Shown in pieces: positions 1 to 8,248 of a stretch of DNA of 64,000 nucleotides. The DNA comes from an uncultured Polaribacter sp. (lineage in GTDB: Bacteria; Bacteroidota; Bacteroidia; Flavobacteriales; Flavobacteriaceae). The stretch is from the NCBI RefSeq assembly GCF_947503855.1, contig NZ_CANNFF010000004.1, positions 1-64,000 of the forward strand, in the 5' to 3' direction. Both the position numbers and the translations under genes were made by a program. Positions within the stretch are counted from its first letter, which is position 1; each line of letters starts with the position of its first letter. The notes below the pieces were generated by a model. The model ran no database searches. It was not told where the DNA came from and was given only the letters and a program-made list of their open reading frames with translations.

Positions 1-91
1 CAGTGTTCATTTTGATTTTTCATAAGTGACTATCATTAATTGATGAATTTTTAGTCAACCTATTTCAGGAAAGTACAAATCAACAGTTTTT

Positions 92-224
92 GCTAACGTG
101 TTTGTGTATGATTTCGTTGCGTGTTTCAGCAACTAATTTAGCAAATAAATTACATATAGAAAGTCCGCGAGGACTTTCGTAAGTAGACGATAACTAGCAA
201 TGAATTATACACGGTGTTGTAACC
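92..224 (-). repeat. attC-like folded recombination site (integron-cassette type)
   Basis: An imperfect palindrome lies just downstream of the DoxX-like gene. Read on the minus strand it begins GGTTACAACACCGTGTAT and ends ATACACAAACACGTTAGC. The inner arms (104-120 and 198-213) pair as GTGTATnATTnCnTTGC. A perfect 8-bp hairpin, GAAAGTCC/GGACTTTC with a GCGA loop, sits in the middle (159-178), and a smaller GTTGC/GCAAC hairpin lies at 116-133. An outer AAC at one end and GTT at the other, with arms separated by a variable hairpin, is the architecture of integron attC sites. The strict RYYYAAC/GTTRRRY boxes are only partly matched. A second site with the same ends lies at 37519-37651. The identity as attC is inference. 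Confidence 0.5.
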
Positions 225-229
225 AGTTA

Positions 230-814
230 TTATTCTATTATCTTTTCAGTACTTGCTCCAAGCCAGTATTCAATGAATGAATCAAAACTGAAAATTAATA
301 CAATAAATAGAATAGTAATTCCAAAAGTGATTAATCTTTTTTTAATAGGAATTCTAGTTTTTGAATGAAAGCTAGTAAGCTTAATGACAATATCTTTTAC
401 TATTTCTCTATTGAAAAATAGAATTAATAATAACATTAAAAGAACTATTATGGCATTTGCTAAAGCTGGATATACATCAAGAAAAATAATATCGAATACA
501 ATTATGTTTACCATTATAGGTAATAAAATCAATACTCCTATCAATTTTGTTTTATTCCATAATAGAAACCAAGCTCCTAAAAGTTGAAAAATACCAACGA
601 ACAAAATATAAGTATATGAATGTCCCATAAATGTCCAAGCCAATGAAAATCCACTTGCCTCACCTAAAGTTGTATTAGCAATTTCAGTAGGTAATTTTCC
701 TTTCATATAAAATTGACCACCTAATAATTTAGATAGTCCATAAATATTTATGATAATAAAAACACATTGGCGTAAGACAAGTTCGATAGTCGCTTTATAA
801 TTAAATTTATTCAT
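230..814 (-). CDS. DoxX-like integral membrane protein
   Basis: A 194-residue, strongly hydrophobic protein with about five predicted membrane segments. The N-terminal part carries a GLSKLLGGQF stretch followed by a WTFMGHS motif and a long hydrophobic FQLLGAWFLLW segment, which resembles the DoxX/DoxX-like family of small quinol- or thiol-linked membrane proteins. No catalytic residues can be named. It lies 34 bp downstream of an XRE-family regulator on the same strand and probably shares its transcript. An attC-like site follows its stop immediately, so it may be the last gene of a captured cassette. The family assignment is moderately sure; the physiological role is unknown. Confidence 0.6.
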   Translation of the reverse strand: MNKFNYKATIELVLRQCVFIIINIYGLSKLLGGQFYMKGKLPTEIANTTLGEASGFSLAWTFMGHSYTYILFVGIFQLLGAWFLLWNKTKLIGVLILLPIMVNIIVFDIIFLDVYPALANAIIVLLMLLLILFFNREIVKDIVIKLTSFHSKTRIPIKKRLITFGITILFIVLIFSFDSFIEYWLGASTEKIIE

Positions 815-848
815 AGTTGCTTTTTAAAGAAGAGAAATTCAGTTGAGA

Positions 849-1421
849 TTAACTTAAGAATTGAAACACTGATGGATACTTTACGGATTTCCCATTATGA
901 TATCTGAAAGTATTAGATATTATAACTATAAAATTTATAAAATACATTACGCTGATAGTTATTAGTATTCCAGCAAAAGAAATAGTTGTTAGTTCAAGCT
1001 TTGAGGTAAGAAAAAGACCAATAACTAATAAAAACAAAAGTAGTGTCCAAGATATTTGAAAATTTAAAATGGATTTTCCGACATAGTCTATGTCTTTTAT
1101 CTTATCTTTTTTAGAAGTCCAAATAATTAATGGAATTAATATACCAAGCAATGGAAATGCTATAAAACCTAGTTGGGATAAATTCAATAGTAATAAAGCT
1201 TTACTATCTTCAATAATTTGCCAATCTATTAATTCGTTAGGTGTAACATTTAAGGCGCTAGATAATCTTTTAATAGAATCTCCAGTAGGTTGGGTTTCAC
1301 CATTTTCAATTCTTTGAACTGTCCGTAAACTTAAACCAGAATTTTCAGCCAAGAGTTCTTGTGACATTCCGTTTCGCTTTCTTAATTCTTTTACTCTTTT
1401 TGCTAAATCTTTATTCTTCAA
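849..1421 (-). CDS. XRE-family transcriptional regulator with C-terminal DUF4870 membrane domain
   Basis: 190 residues. Residues 1-65 form a Cro/C1-type helix-turn-helix, with RVKELRKRNGMSQELLAENS and the recognition-helix motif LSLRTVQRIENGE. Residues 75-190 carry three to four membrane segments resembling DUF4870, which is often found in small membrane proteins. The combination suggests a membrane-tethered DNA-binding regulator, likely acting on its own two-gene unit with the downstream DoxX-like gene. The start ATG is the first codon of a typical XRE N-terminus. It lies between the recombinase pseudogene and the attC-like site, so it may be cassette cargo. The target and signal are unknown. 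Confidence 0.7.
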   Translation of the reverse strand: MKNKDLAKRVKELRKRNGMSQELLAENSGLSLRTVQRIENGETQPTGDSIKRLSSALNVTPNELIDWQIIEDSKALLLLNLSQLGFIAFPLLGILIPLIIWTSKKDKIKDIDYVGKSILNFQISWTLLLFLLVIGLFLTSKLELTTISFAGILITISVMYFINFIVIISNTFRYHNGKSVKYPSVFQFLS

Positions 1422-1560
1422 TTGTGTGATGTTTAATTGTTGAAAGCAAAGCTAAATAAAAGCATTGGCATTGGTGTCGTCATTTATATGACATCTTTAC
1501 GTCATCTGTGTTTTAATTGGTTACAACTTGTTATATCCAAACAAATATATTTGTTTTTAG
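1422..1560 (-). other. recombinase-to-cargo spacer, possible attachment site
   Basis: This 139-bp spacer separates the recombinase pseudogene stop from the XRE gene. On the minus strand it contains ATATAACAAGTTGTAACC (around 1525-1542), whose GTTGTAACC resembles the outer box of the attC-like sites, and an AT-rich palindrome AAATATATTT nearby. A primary attachment site would be expected here if the recombinase drove cassette capture. There is no direct evidence that it is one. Confidence 0.2.
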
Positions 1561-2735
1561 TTATATTATTCCGGATAATACAAGTTTATTATTGGTTTTA
1601 TCTTCTTTTTTTAATTTCTGTAATGCAATATCTAATGGATTCTGTATCTCCATTAAATCTTTTCTTCTAACATGTGTGTAAATCATAGTGGTTTCTGGTT
1701 TGGCATGTCCTAGCAAAGATTGTATATACCTAATATCAACTCCGTTTTCTAGCAAATGTGTTGCATAGCTATGCCTTAATGTATGTGGTGTTACCGTTTT
1801 TTTAATATTAGCCTTTACACAACTTTTCTTTAAAAACTGTCGTACACTTTCAGTACTGTATTTTCCACCTTTTTGACCTTCAACAAAATAAAATTTAGGT
1901 TTGTAAGAATGGTAGTAATTAGAAAGTAACGGAATAAAACTATCCGCTAAACTAACATACCTGTCTTTTCTTCCTTTTCCGTTTTTAATAACTAATTGTT
2001 TTCTTTGAATATGAAAATCAGTCAATTCTAAATTAACCTATTCACTAATTCGTAAGCCACAAGAATAAATTAATACTAAAATGGCTCTATGTTTTAGGTT
2101 TTGGGTGCTACTTATAATTTTTAATACTTCTTCTTGAGATAAAACACTGGGTAATTTTCTAGACTTTTTAGGTCTTTCTAAAACCAAATCATTAATTTCT
2201 GTATGAGGATAAAAAACAATAAAAATCTTTAAAGCACTTATAAACTGCCTTTGCGTGCTAATAGAATAGTTGCGTGTTATAAATACGTTTTCAATAAAAA
2301 GCTCTACAGCTCTATTGGTTAAATTATTTAAAGGTGTTTTTCTGTAAAAATTTATAAAATCAGCAATAAAGAAAGTATATGTTTTAATAGTACTTTGGCT
2401 GTAACGTTTTCCCTTTAAAAAAAGATAAAAATTATTTAAAAGGTTTTTCTGCTCTTTAGTTAAATTTCTTGTAAAAAGTTCTTTTTTATGAAGTTTAGAA
2501 GTGTCAACTATTGTAATATCTTAAAAACAGTAAGAATAGTTTGTAAATTTTCTTGAGAATATTTTATGTACCAAGTATTTAAGCTTTTACTCCAATAAGA
2601 CCCTTTTATAGACCTTACCAATGCAATCAATTTCTTGTGATAAGAAAACTGAATTAAAAGTTGATTTTCTTTTCGGTGAGTTTTTTGTTCTAGAAAAATT
2701 TTAGGTAGCTTTTCCAGTTTTTTTATTATAGCACT
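1561..2735 (-). pseudogene. tyrosine recombinase/integrase, inactivated
   Basis: The minus strand encodes a full-length tyrosine recombinase in pieces. The N-terminal SAM-like part ends in a frame change near 2520 (one base apparently missing). The core continues through SCGLRISE and then meets an in-frame TAG at 2038-2040, where relatives have Leu, so one substitution of TTG explains it. The catalytic half downstream is intact: HTLRHSYATHLL, LLGHA and the nucleophile in TMIYTHV, ending LVLSGII. No ATG was found at the expected N-terminus. A C-terminal open frame from 2025 exists but lacks the first catalytic Arg. I see no extra IntI-specific insertion, so it may be a Xer/phage-type relative rather than a true IntI. 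It probably once mobilised the adjacent cargo. Confidence 0.8.
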
Positions 2736-2912
2736 ATAAATATAGTAAAAATTGTTAAAACAAAGGTTTTTTAATCTGTTAATTATCAGTTATTTATTGT
2801 TTTGTTGGTTCTTTACTGATAGAATTCATGTTTCATCAGTATATAATACAAACCCCATCAGCAGGTAATATTGGTTTCTTTATATTGATGCAGCACGTCT
2901 TGAAAAGTAATT

Positions 2913-5759
2913 TTAATGCGCCTCTAACCAGTTTTGGCCAATACCAATTTCTACATCTAATGGAACCGTCATTTTAAAGGCATTTTCCATTTCGTATTTT
3001 ATAATCGGTTTGATGGTTTCTAGCTCGTCTTTATGTGCGTCAAAAACCAATTCATCATGCACTTGTAATAACATTTTAGATGTAAAGTTTTCTTTTTCAA
3101 ATCGTTTATGTATGTTAATCATTGCCAACTTAATAATGTCTGCTGCAGATCCTTGTATGGGCGCATTTACGGCATTTCTTTCTGCACCAGATCTAACCAT
3201 AGCATTTCTAGAATTAATATCTTTTAAATACCTACGTCTGTTTAAAACGGTTTCTACATAGCCTTTTTCTCTAGCAAAATCTACCTGTGCAGCCATATAT
3301 GCTTTTAATTTTGGGTAGGTTTCATAATAGGTATCAATCAATTCTTTGGCTTCACTTCTAGAAAGATTGGTTTGGTTGCTTAAACCAAAGGCAGAAACAC
3401 CGTATACAATTCCAAAATTTACGGTTTTTGCGTTGCTACGTTGTTCACGCGTAACTTCTTCTAAAGGAACATTAAACACTTTTGCAGCGGTAGAAGCGTG
3501 AATATCTTCGCCATTTTTAAAAGCATTAATCATTGTTTCTTCTTTGCTTAAAGCAGCTATTATACGCAATTCTATTTGGCTGTAATCTGCTGCTAATAAC
3601 ACATAATTTTTGTCTCTTGGTACAAAAGCTTTACGTACTTCTTGACCACGTTTTGTTCTAATAGGAATGTTTTGTAAATTGGGGTTGTTAGAACTTAATC
3701 TACCAGTGGCAGCCACAGCTTGTGCATAAGCAGTATGTACTCTACTTGTTTTAGAGTTTACTTCATTTGGCAACGCATTTACATAGGTGCTTTGTAATTT
3801 TTTATACTGTCGATATTCTTGAATATCTCTTATAATTTGATGGTCTTTTGCTAAGTAAGACAAAATGTCTTCGCCTGTTTTGTACTGTCCTGTTTTTGTT
3901 TTTTTTGGTTTTTTAACCAATTCTAATTTTTCAAAAAGTACAATTCCTAATTGCTTAGGCGAACCAATGTTAAATTCTTCTCCTGCTTGCTCATAAATAC
4001 TTTTTTCTAACCTGTTGATGTCATCCGTTAAGGCAACAGATAATTCTTTTAGAAAATCGGTATTTAGATTTATACCTTCAATTTCCATAGCTGTTAAAAC
4101 CGAAACGAGTGGCAATTCAATTTCGTTAAAAAGTTGGGTAACGTTGCCACTTTCTAATTCGCTAGTAAATAGGTGTTTTAATTGTAAGGTGATGTCTGCA
4201 TCTTCTACAGCATATTCAGTCTGCTCTGCAATAGGTACCACTCTCATAGAAAGTTGATTTTTTCCTTTTTTACCAATTAGTGCCGTAATAGAAACCGGTT
4301 GATAATTCAAATATGTTTCTGCCAAAACATCCATATTATGGCGCATATCTGGATTGATTAAGTAGTGTGCAATCATTGTATCAAATAACTTGCCTTTTAC
4401 AGGCATGTTATAATTAGACAAAACTTTGATATCATATTTTAAATTGTGCCCAATTTTTTCGATATCACTTTCAAAAAAGGGTCTAAATTCTTCTAAAATA
4501 GCTTTGGTTTCTGCTTGATCTTCTGGAAACGAAACATAATAACCTTTGCCAGCTTCGTAAGAAAATGCAATGCCAATTAACTCTACTTCTAAGGCTTTTA
4601 AACCTGTGGTTTCAGTATCAAAACAAACCGAAGTTTGTTCCATTAATTTTTTTAATAATAATTTTCTAGAAAAAGCAGAATCTATATGTTGATAAAAATG
4701 ATTGGTGTTTTCTATGGTTTTAAAACCAGCAGCTACATCTGCTTCAGAAACACTTCCAGCTCCTGGAGCTGCAAATAAATCAAACTGACCTTCTGGGTTT
4801 GAAGGTGCTTTTTTGGCAGTCTTTTGAACTGCGCTCGAAGTGTCATTTGTTTCATTTTTTATTTCGCCTGTGGTGCTAGCATCAAAGGTTTTTAAGAAAT
4901 TGGTTAAAAGATTTCTAAACTCAAGCTCGTTAAAAAGTTCGGTTACTTTTTCCATATCTGGTTGCACTAATTCAAAATCTTCTGCATTAAAAGTTACAGG
5001 AACATCTAGCATAATGGTAGCTAATTTTTTAGAAAGCAAGCCCAATTCTTTATTGGCTTCTACTTTTTCTTTCATTTTTCCTTTTAACTGATCTGTATTT
5101 TCTAGCAACGCTTCCATAGAACCAAATTGCGCTAAGAATTTTTTGGCAGTTTTTTCGCCAACTCCAGGTAAACCTGGAATGTTATCTGCAGAATCGCCCA
5201 TCATTCCTAAAAAATCAATTACTTGTAAAGGATCTGTAACCTCAAATTTTGCTTGTACTTCTGGAATACCCCAAACATCATAACCACCGCCAAAACGTGG
5301 TTTGTACATAAAAATATTATCAGAAACCAATTGTGCAAAATCCTTATCTGGTGTAACCATAAATGTTTGGTAACCTTCTTTTTCTGCTTGTTTAGAAAGT
5401 GTTCCAATAACATCATCTGCTTCAAACCCTTCTTTAACCATAATAGGAATGTGCATGGCTTTTAAAATTTCCATAATATAAGGTACAGCCAACTTTATGG
5501 CTTCAGGTGTTTCATCTCTATTGGCTTTGTAAGCTTCAAATAATTCTACTCTGTCTGTACTGCCACCTTTGTCAAAACAAACGGCTAATTTATCTGGTTT
5601 TTCTCTTTTAATTACGTCTAAAAGCGAGTTCATAAAGCCCATTATTGCAGAGGTATCTAAGCCTTTAGAATTTATTCTTGGGTTTTTAATAAATGCATAA
5701 TATCCTCTAAAAATTAATGCATATGCATCAACTAAAAATACTCTTTTTTGATCTGACAT
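2913..5759 (-). CDS. polA: DNA polymerase I
   Basis: About 948 residues with the full three-domain layout. An N-terminal 5'-nuclease (FLVDAYALIFRGYYA, GFEADDVIGT, GMMGDSADNIPG) is followed by a 3'-5' proofreading exonuclease that keeps its acidic motif (CFDTETTGL). The C-terminal polymerase has motif A DYSQIELR, motif B RSNAKTVNFGIVYG and motif C QVHDELVF. It fills gaps in repair and removes Okazaki RNA primers. An upstream in-frame start at 5819 would add a non-homologous 20-residue extension. The ATG at 5759 gives MSDQKRVFLVDAYA, the usual family start, and is preferred. It is transcribed divergently from the phosphoesterase gene. Confidence 0.97.
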   Translation of the reverse strand: MSDQKRVFLVDAYALIFRGYYAFIKNPRINSKGLDTSAIMGFMNSLLDVIKREKPDKLAVCFDKGGSTDRVELFEAYKANRDETPEAIKLAVPYIMEILKAMHIPIMVKEGFEADDVIGTLSKQAEKEGYQTFMVTPDKDFAQLVSDNIFMYKPRFGGGYDVWGIPEVQAKFEVTDPLQVIDFLGMMGDSADNIPGLPGVGEKTAKKFLAQFGSMEALLENTDQLKGKMKEKVEANKELGLLSKKLATIMLDVPVTFNAEDFELVQPDMEKVTELFNELEFRNLLTNFLKTFDASTTGEIKNETNDTSSAVQKTAKKAPSNPEGQFDLFAAPGAGSVSEADVAAGFKTIENTNHFYQHIDSAFSRKLLLKKLMEQTSVCFDTETTGLKALEVELIGIAFSYEAGKGYYVSFPEDQAETKAILEEFRPFFESDIEKIGHNLKYDIKVLSNYNMPVKGKLFDTMIAHYLINPDMRHNMDVLAETYLNYQPVSITALIGKKGKNQLSMRVVPIAEQTEYAVEDADITLQLKHLFTSELESGNVTQLFNEIELPLVSVLTAMEIEGINLNTDFLKELSVALTDDINRLEKSIYEQAGEEFNIGSPKQLGIVLFEKLELVKKPKKTKTGQYKTGEDILSYLAKDHQIIRDIQEYRQYKKLQSTYVNALPNEVNSKTSRVHTAYAQAVAATGRLSSNNPNLQNIPIRTKRGQEVRKAFVPRDKNYVLLAADYSQIELRIIAALSKEETMINAFKNGEDIHASTAAKVFNVPLEEVTREQRSNAKTVNFGIVYGVSAFGLSNQTNLSRSEAKELIDTYYETYPKLKAYMAAQVDFAREKGYVETVLNRRRYLKDINSRNAMVRSGAERNAVNAPIQGSAADIIKLAMINIHKRFEKENFTSKMLLQVHDELVFDAHKDELETIKPIIKYEMENAFKMTVPLDVEIGIGQNWLEAH

Positions 5760-5869
5760 TTTAATAGATTTATTTGGAATGCTAAAGCTACAAAACTTTA
5801 ACATCCTATTAAAATTCATTCATGTTTTAACAAGTATATTTGTTAGGTTTTTTTAAATATTTCTATTTT

Positions 5870-7090
5870 ATGCGTTGGTTTATTAGATTGGTAACTTTAT
5901 TAGCGATTATACTTTTGTTAGAGTTTTACGCATTTCAGGCTTTAAAAACAGTTTCCAAAAGTAAAATTTTAAAATATTTTTGGATTTTTACAAGTATAGG
6001 TGCCTATCTAAATTTCTTTTATGTTGCCTTAACTTATGATAGAAGCCAAGGCCAAACCCCACAATTTCAGATGGCAATGGGGGTAATGTTAACGGTTTTA
6101 ATACCTAAAATAGTTATTTTACTAGTGCTTTTTGGAGAAGATATATATAGATGGATTGTAAAAGCAATTTCTGTACTTTCTCCAGAAGAAACAAAAGCCT
6201 TACCAAGTAGAAGAAAATTTATAGCACAACTTGCTTTAGGATTGGCTGCAATACCTTTTGCAGGTTTTATTTATGGTATTGTTCAAGGAAAGTACAATTA
6301 TAAAGTTTTAAAATATCAACTAGCATTTAAAGATTTACCAGACGCTTTTGATGGTTATACCATCACACAAATATCAGACATACATTCTGGTAGTTTTACC
6401 AACAAAGAAAAAATACAATACGGGGTTGATTTAATTAATCAACAAAAATCAGATTTGATCTTATTTACAGGAGATATTGTAAATAATAAAGCGGATGAGA
6501 TGGATAATTGGATTGCTGTTTTTGACAAGTTAGAAGCTAAAGAAGGTAAGTATTCCATTTTAGGAAATCACGATTATGGAGATTATATGGATTGGAAAAA
6601 CCCACAAGATAAAATAGATAATTTTCAAAAAGTAAAAGACATTCACCAAAAAATAGGGTTCGATTTGTTATTAGATGAACATCGGTATTTAAAAAAAGAC
6701 GGACAACAAATTGCGCTTTTAGGTGTAGAAAATTGGGGAAAAGGGTTTAACCAAGCTGGAGATTTAGACAAAGCTGCAAAAGGAGTACATAAACACGATT
6801 TTAAAATTTTAATGACTCATGATCCAAGTCATTGGGAATATCGAGTAAAAGAAGACCCTTTTCATTATCATTTAACATTAAGTGGGCACACGCATGGTTT
6901 GCAAATGGGTATAGAAATACCCGGTTGGTTAAAATGGAGCCCATCTAAATATGTCTACAAGCAATGGGCAGGTTTGTACCAAGAAGCAGATAAATTTATC
7001 AATGTAAATAGAGGTTTTGGCTATCATGCTTTTCCTGGTAGAGTAGGTATTTGGCCAGAAATTACAGTGATAGAACTTAAGAAAGCATGA
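5870..7090 (+). CDS. membrane-anchored metallophosphoesterase
   Basis: About 406 residues. The first 130 contain three to four membrane segments. The rest is a calcineurin-like phosphoesterase domain with the ligand motifs in order: ISDIHSGS, FTGDIVNN, LGNHDYGDY, MTHDPSHW and SGHTHGLQMG. The catalytic part resembles YkuE/LpxH-like enzymes that hydrolyse phosphodiesters or phospholipid head groups; the substrate cannot be read from sequence. The ATG at 5870 (MRWFIRLV) is preferred over a TTG ten codons upstream. It is divergent from polA and followed by a small thioredoxin-fold gene in the same direction. Confidence 0.85.
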   Translation: MRWFIRLVTLLAIILLLEFYAFQALKTVSKSKILKYFWIFTSIGAYLNFFYVALTYDRSQGQTPQFQMAMGVMLTVLIPKIVILLVLFGEDIYRWIVKAISVLSPEETKALPSRRKFIAQLALGLAAIPFAGFIYGIVQGKYNYKVLKYQLAFKDLPDAFDGYTITQISDIHSGSFTNKEKIQYGVDLINQQKSDLILFTGDIVNNKADEMDNWIAVFDKLEAKEGKYSILGNHDYGDYMDWKNPQDKIDNFQKVKDIHQKIGFDLLLDEHRYLKKDGQQIALLGVENWGKGFNQAGDLDKAAKGVHKHDFKILMTHDPSHWEYRVKEDPFHYHLTLSGHTHGLQMGIEIPGWLKWSPSKYVYKQWAGLYQEADKFINVNRGFGYHAFPGRVGIWPEITVIELKKA

Positions 7091-7178
7091 TAATTATTTC
7101 ATTTAAAAGCTTTTAACTATATTTGTGTATTAACTAAACTCATTTTTTTACGTTATTCCCCTTTAAAATAATTATGTT

Positions 7179-7472
7179 GTGACTAAATTTGGAGAAATAA
7201 TTAGTAAACAAAAGCCAGTTCTTATAGATTTTTATACAGATTGGGATGATACAGAAAATACTTTAGATACGCTTAGAAGTGTTGCAGCTGCATTAGGAGA
7301 CAAAGCTAAAGTAATTAAAATTGATATTAAAAAGAACGAAATACTTGCAGACGCTTTGCATGTAAATGGAAACCCAATTTTTATTATTTATAAAGATGGC
7401 GAAATGAAATGGCGGCAAACAGGTTTTCAAGATGCAAAAACTCTTATTGGCTTAGTAGAGGAGTACCTTTAA
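7179..7472 (+). CDS. thioredoxin-fold protein lacking the CXXC motif
   Basis: 97 residues covering a whole thioredoxin fold: PVLIDFYTDW for the beta strand before the active site, VIKIDIKKNE in the middle and the cis-Pro region GNPIFIIYKDGE. Where thioredoxins have WCGPC this protein has WDDTENT, and it contains no cysteine at all. It therefore cannot act as a dithiol oxidoreductase and more likely has a binding or chaperone role. The start is GTG; the ATG five bases earlier runs into a stop within two codons. It follows the phosphoesterase gene by 88 bp and is convergent with the deacetylase gene. Confidence 0.75.
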   Translation: MTKFGEIISKQKPVLIDFYTDWDDTENTLDTLRSVAAALGDKAKVIKIDIKKNEILADALHVNGNPIFIIYKDGEMKWRQTGFQDAKTLIGLVEEYL

Positions 7473-7510
7473 TTTTTAAGGCTGAATTTGTTTTAGTTTT
7501 TTTAATAAGT

Positions 7511-7600
7511 AGCTATTCCTGCTTTCATTACTCGCTTTTTTTTCGTTCCTCAAAAAAGAGCTCAAACACGCCATTCAATCAGGGCTAAACTTGTTAGCTA
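7511..7600 (-). repeat. intergenic element, copy 1 (TAGCCCTGATTG type)
   Basis: About 90 bp between two convergent genes. It shares long stretches with 17634-17720: AGCTATT.CCTGCTTTCA.TACTCGC, then GAGCTCAAAC, then TTCAATCAGGGCTAAACTTGTT. Read on the minus strand it runs from TAGCCCTGATTGAA to GAAAGCAGGAATAGCT. Similar intergenic sequences recur in flavobacterial genomes as far as I recall. Both copies here sit at gene 3' ends, so a role in transcript ends is possible, but no function can be shown. Confidence 0.6.
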
Positions 7601-7602
7601 AC

Positions 7603-8247
7603 TTATGGTATTGCTTTAAACACAAAGCCTTGTTGGGTAAATTGGGTTAATACTTTGGGCAAAACATATCGAAGTTTTTTACTGGCTTTTACACTATCAT
7701 GAAAAACAACAATACTTCCATTTGTGGTGTTTTGTAGAACGTTTTCTAAACATTCTTCTTTGGTAATGCTGGTATCAAAATCTGCAGACAAAACAGACCA
7801 CATAATAATTTTGTAGCCTTTTTTTAGTATTTTTTTGGCTTGTTTCTTTTTTAATTTCCCATAAGGAGGTCTAAATAGTTGCTGTTTTTGACATTTCTGT
7901 ATTGCGTTTGAAATTTCAGATTCGCACTCTAAAAAATTTTCAACATACTCTTTTTTAGAAGTTTTCCAACCATTTAAGTGGTTTTGTGTATGGTTACCAA
8001 CAGCGTGTTTTTCGGCAATAATTCGCTTAAAAATTTCTGGTTCATTTTTAATGTTTTTACCAATACAAAAAAAAGTAGCTTTTGCCTCGTATTTTTGTAA
8101 TTCGTCTAAAACAAAGTTGGTAATTTCGGGTGTTGGTCCATCATCAAAAGTTAAATATATTTCTTTTTTTTCTAAAGAAAAACGCCAAATATATTTAGAT
8201 AATAATCTCATAATACTATTTGCCGTTCTGGGGAAATATAATTTCAA
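7603..8247 (-). CDS. polysaccharide deacetylase (NodB domain, CE4)
   Basis: 214 residues, almost entirely one NodB homology domain. Motif 1 is TFDDGP with the catalytic and metal Asp pair, motif 2 is HAVGNHTQNHL (HxxxH ligands), motif 3 is FRPPYGK and the C-terminal motif is VVFHDS. It should remove N-acetyl groups from a cell-wall or surface glycan. No signal peptide is obvious. The start is TTG (KLYFPRTANSI), one base after the stop of the upstream DUF2723 gene; the next ATG is 12 codons further in and would cut the family's usual N-terminus. The tight spacing makes it a co-transcribed partner of the DUF2723 protein. Confidence 0.88.
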   Translation of the reverse strand: MKLYFPRTANSIMRLLSKYIWRFSLEKKEIYLTFDDGPTPEITNFVLDELQKYEAKATFFCIGKNIKNEPEIFKRIIAEKHAVGNHTQNHLNGWKTSKKEYVENFLECESEISNAIQKCQKQQLFRPPYGKLKKKQAKKILKKGYKIIMWSVLSADFDTSITKEECLENVLQNTTNGSIVVFHDSVKASKKLRYVLPKVLTQFTQQGFVFKAIP

Positions 8248-8248
8248 C

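Noticed and set aside
5760..5819. Upstream start extending PolA by 20 residues
   Set aside because: The extension does not resemble the family, and the ATG at 5759 gives the usual N-terminus.
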